From positions 1 to 15,368 of the forward strand of contig CAMDJS010000042.1 in NCBI GenBank assembly GCA_945900685.1: a DNA stretch of 15,368 bases, read 5' to 3'. A program made the position numbers and the translations under genes. This stretch comes from Bordetella parapertussis (GTDB lineage: Bacteria > Pseudomonadota > Gammaproteobacteria > Burkholderiales > Burkholderiaceae_C). Positions 13,632 through 15,368 of this stretch are shown here, piece by piece. The notes beneath the pieces are model-generated. The model ran no database searches, was not told the origin of the DNA, and worked only from the letters and a program-made list of their open reading frames with translations. How positions within the stretch are numbered: position 1 is the first letter of the stretch; each line of letters starts with the position of its first letter.

Positions 13632-15296
13632 TTACTTAAGTGCCTTGTAACGCATGCGCTTAGGCTTAGCACCCTCCTCACCTAAACGCTTTTTCTTGTC
13701 AGATTCATATTCTTGGTAATTGCCGTCAAAGAAGGTCCATTGCGAGTCGCCTTCGCACGCCAAGATGTGGGTGGCGATGCGGTCCAGGAACCAGCGGTCG
13801 TGGCTGATCACCATGATGCTGCCTGCGAACTCGAGCAAAGCGTCTTCCAAAGCGCGCAAGGTTTCCACGTCCAAGTCGTTGGACGGCTCGTCCAGCATCA
13901 GCACATTGCCACCCGCTATCAGCGTTTTGGCCAGGTGCAAACGCCCGCGTTCACCGCCGGAGAGGGTGCCCACGCGTTTTTGCTGGTCGCCACCGTTGAA
14001 GTTGAAGCGGCCGCAGTAGGCGCGGCTGGCCATCTCGAACTTGCCCACCGTCAGAATATCCAGGCCGCCGGACACGTCTTCCCAGACGGTTTTTTCATTC
14101 GCCAAGTCATCGCGGTTTTGGTCGACAAACGCCATCTTGACGGTCTGGCCGAGTTTGATCTCGCCGCTGTCGGGCTGCTCTTTGCCTGCAATCATTCGGA
14201 ACAAAGTGGATTTACCGGCACCGTTGGGGCCGATGATGCCGACGATGGCACCCGCCGGTACTTTGAAGCTCAGGTTGTCGATCAACACACGGTCGCCGAA
14301 AGATTTGCTGACATTGGTGAATTCAATCACTTCATGGCCTAAACGCTCGGCCACAGGAATGAAAATTTCCTGCGTCTCGTTGCGCTTTTGGTATTCGAAA
14401 TCTGACAACTCTTCAAAGCGGGCGATACGCGCCTTGCTCTTGGCCTGGCGGCCTTTGGGGTTTTGGCGCACCCAATCGAGTTCTTTCTTCAAAGCTTTGG
14501 CGCGGGCGTCTTCACCTTTTTGCTCTTTCTCCAGGCGGTCCTGCTTTTGCTCCAGCCAGGTGGTGTAGTTGCCTTTGTAGGGAATGCCGTGGCCGCGGTC
14601 GAGTTCCAGAATCCATTCGGCAGCGTTGTCCAGGAAATAGCGGTCGTGGGTGATGGCCACCACAGTGCCGGAGAAACGCGACAAAAACTGTTCCAGCCAA
14701 TCGACGGACTCGGCGTCCAAGTGGTTGGTCGGTTCGTCCAGCAACAACATATCGGGTTTGGAGAGCAGCAACTGGCACAGCGCGACACGGCGTTTTTCAC
14801 CGCCGGACAAATGCTCGATCACCGCATCCCAGGGCGGCAAACGCAGCGCATCGGCAGCGATTTCCAACTGGTGCTCGCTGTTGTCGCTACCTGCTGCAGC
14901 GATGATGGCTTCCAACTGACCTTGCTCGGCGGCCAGCGCGTCAAAGTCGGCGTCTTCTTCGGCGTAAGCCGCGTACACCTCTTCCAAGCGTTGTTTGGCA
15001 TGAATCACTTCTTCCATGCCGCCTTCGACCGCTTCGCGCACGGTTTGTTCGGGGCGCAACTTGGGTTCCTGCGGCAAATAACCGATGCGCAAGCCGGGCA
15101 TGGGCTGGGCTTCGCCCTCGATCTCAGTATCGATACCGGCCATGATTTTGAGCAGCGTGGATTTGCCCGAACCGTTCAGGCCGAGCACGCCGATCTTGGC
15201 GCCGGGGAAAAAGCTGAGGGATATGTCTTTCAGGATATGGCGCTTGGGCGGCACGATTTTGCCGACCCGGTTCATGGTGAAAACGTATTGGGACAT
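13632..15296 (-). CDS. ettA: Energy-dependent translational throttle protein EttA (ABC-F)
   Basis: A 554-residue ABC-F ATPase, virtually the length of E. coli EttA (555). EttA binds the ribosomal E site and gates the first elongation step according to the ATP/ADP ratio. The first ATPase domain has GLNGSGKST (39-47), LSGGEKRR (163-170) and LLLDEPTNHLD (184-194, Glu188). The second has GPNGAGKST (356-364), LSGGERGR (445-452) and LMLDEPSNDLD (466-476, Glu470). The EttA-type arm insertion (about 95-140) and the charged P-site tRNA interaction linker (about 242-315, KGNYTTWLEQKQDRLEKEQ) are both present. The ATG at 15296 was chosen because EttA proteins begin MSQYVFTM; the frame runs 9 codons further to a GTG. 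There are no transmembrane segments, as expected for ABC-F. Confidence 0.97.
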   Translation of the reverse strand: MSQYVFTMNRVGKIVPPKRHILKDISLSFFPGAKIGVLGLNGSGKSTLLKIMAGIDTEIEGEAQPMPGLRIGYLPQEPKLRPEQTVREAVEGGMEEVIHAKQRLEEVYAAYAEEDADFDALAAEQGQLEAIIAAAGSDNSEHQLEIAADALRLPPWDAVIEHLSGGEKRRVALCQLLLSKPDMLLLDEPTNHLDAESVDWLEQFLSRFSGTVVAITHDRYFLDNAAEWILELDRGHGIPYKGNYTTWLEQKQDRLEKEQKGEDARAKALKKELDWVRQNPKGRQAKSKARIARFEELSDFEYQKRNETQEIFIPVAERLGHEVIEFTNVSKSFGDRVLIDNLSFKVPAGAIVGIIGPNGAGKSTLFRMIAGKEQPDSGEIKLGQTVKMAFVDQNRDDLANEKTVWEDVSGGLDILTVGKFEMASRAYCGRFNFNGGDQQKRVGTLSGGERGRLHLAKTLIAGGNVLMLDEPSNDLDVETLRALEDALLEFAGSIMVISHDRWFLDRIATHILACEGDSQWTFFDGNYQEYESDKKKRLGEEGAKPKRMRYKALK

Positions 15297-15317
15297 GGAA
15301 TGACTCTCTAGACGGTG

Positions 15318-15334
15318 CGCCACACAGCGTGGCG
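15318..15334 (-). promoter_or_regulatory. Hairpin in the ettA leader
   Basis: CGCCAC (15318-15323) and GTGGCG (15329-15334) form a perfect 6-base-pair GC-rich stem with a 5-base loop, 21 bases upstream of the ettA ATG. On the - strand a GATAAT (15349-15354) further upstream could be the -10 box; its -35 would lie beyond the window edge. If so, the stem sits near the 5' end of a leader of about 45 bases. Confidence 0.35.
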
Positions 15335-15368
15335 GCGGGTAACTGGGGATTATCTCTGCTTCAAGTGA

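Noticed and set aside
14463..15311. Long + strand open frame (282 codons) opposite ettA
   Set aside because: Antisense to the strongly conserved EttA coding sequence; no family features and no ribosome-binding site.
1..15368. CRISPR array, tRNA/rRNA genes, riboswitch or att-site repeats
   Set aside because: No regularly spaced direct repeats, no tRNA-like clover or rRNA sequence, and no direct repeat pair flanking the island could be recognised by reading the sequence.

Overview
The window reads as chromosomal DNA of a betaproteobacterium, most likely Burkholderiales and plausibly a freshwater member of the Comamonadaceae. This is inferred from the mutL / Bcr-CflA transporter / miaA gene order, the MutL endonuclease motif typical of beta- rather than enterobacterial MutL, and the style of the EttA, MiaA and acyl-CoA ligase proteins. 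I ran no database comparison.

Left part (1-4397, all + strand): a tightly packed housekeeping run. It holds the 3' end of mutL, a Bcr/CflA-type MFS exporter overlapping it by one base, miaA overlapping the exporter by 26 bases, and rluA 7 bases later. A separately promoted short-chain dehydrogenase follows. It is followed by a GGGG/CCCC palindrome that overlaps its stop codon, then a bacteriohemerythrin gene and an intrinsic terminator that serves both strands.

Middle (about 5.0-8.3 kb): a small accessory island. From left to right it holds a toxin-first RelE/HigB-XRE type II toxin-antitoxin pair (- strand) with a recognisable promoter/operator; a small DUF2283 gene (+) whose 3' end has been replaced; and the left end of an IS66-family element with the first codons of its tnpA. 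Last is a two-gene rloA-rloB operon (- strand) encoding an ABC/AAA-type ATPase and a Toprim-like effector. The rloAB pair is the best candidate for an anti-phage system in the window. The IS66 remnant stops four bases beyond the rloB stop codon, so the island has clearly been rearranged.

Right part (8.3 kb to the end): an LLM-class flavin-dependent oxidoreductase in an apparent operon with a short cobalamin-independent methionine synthase of the 'core MetE' type (- strand). A single-domain BLUF blue-light receptor is divergent from this operon (+). An acyl-CoA ligase follows (-), then an orphan response regulator with the unusual order HTH-REC (-), and the ribosome-associated ABC-F ATPase ettA (-).

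No rRNA or tRNA gene, CRISPR array, replication origin or intact insertion sequence was recognised. No gene-free stretch exceeds 300 bases; the longest gaps are the 140-160 bp AT-rich regions before rloA and between ettA and the response regulator, and the 155 bp divergent region before the BLUF gene.
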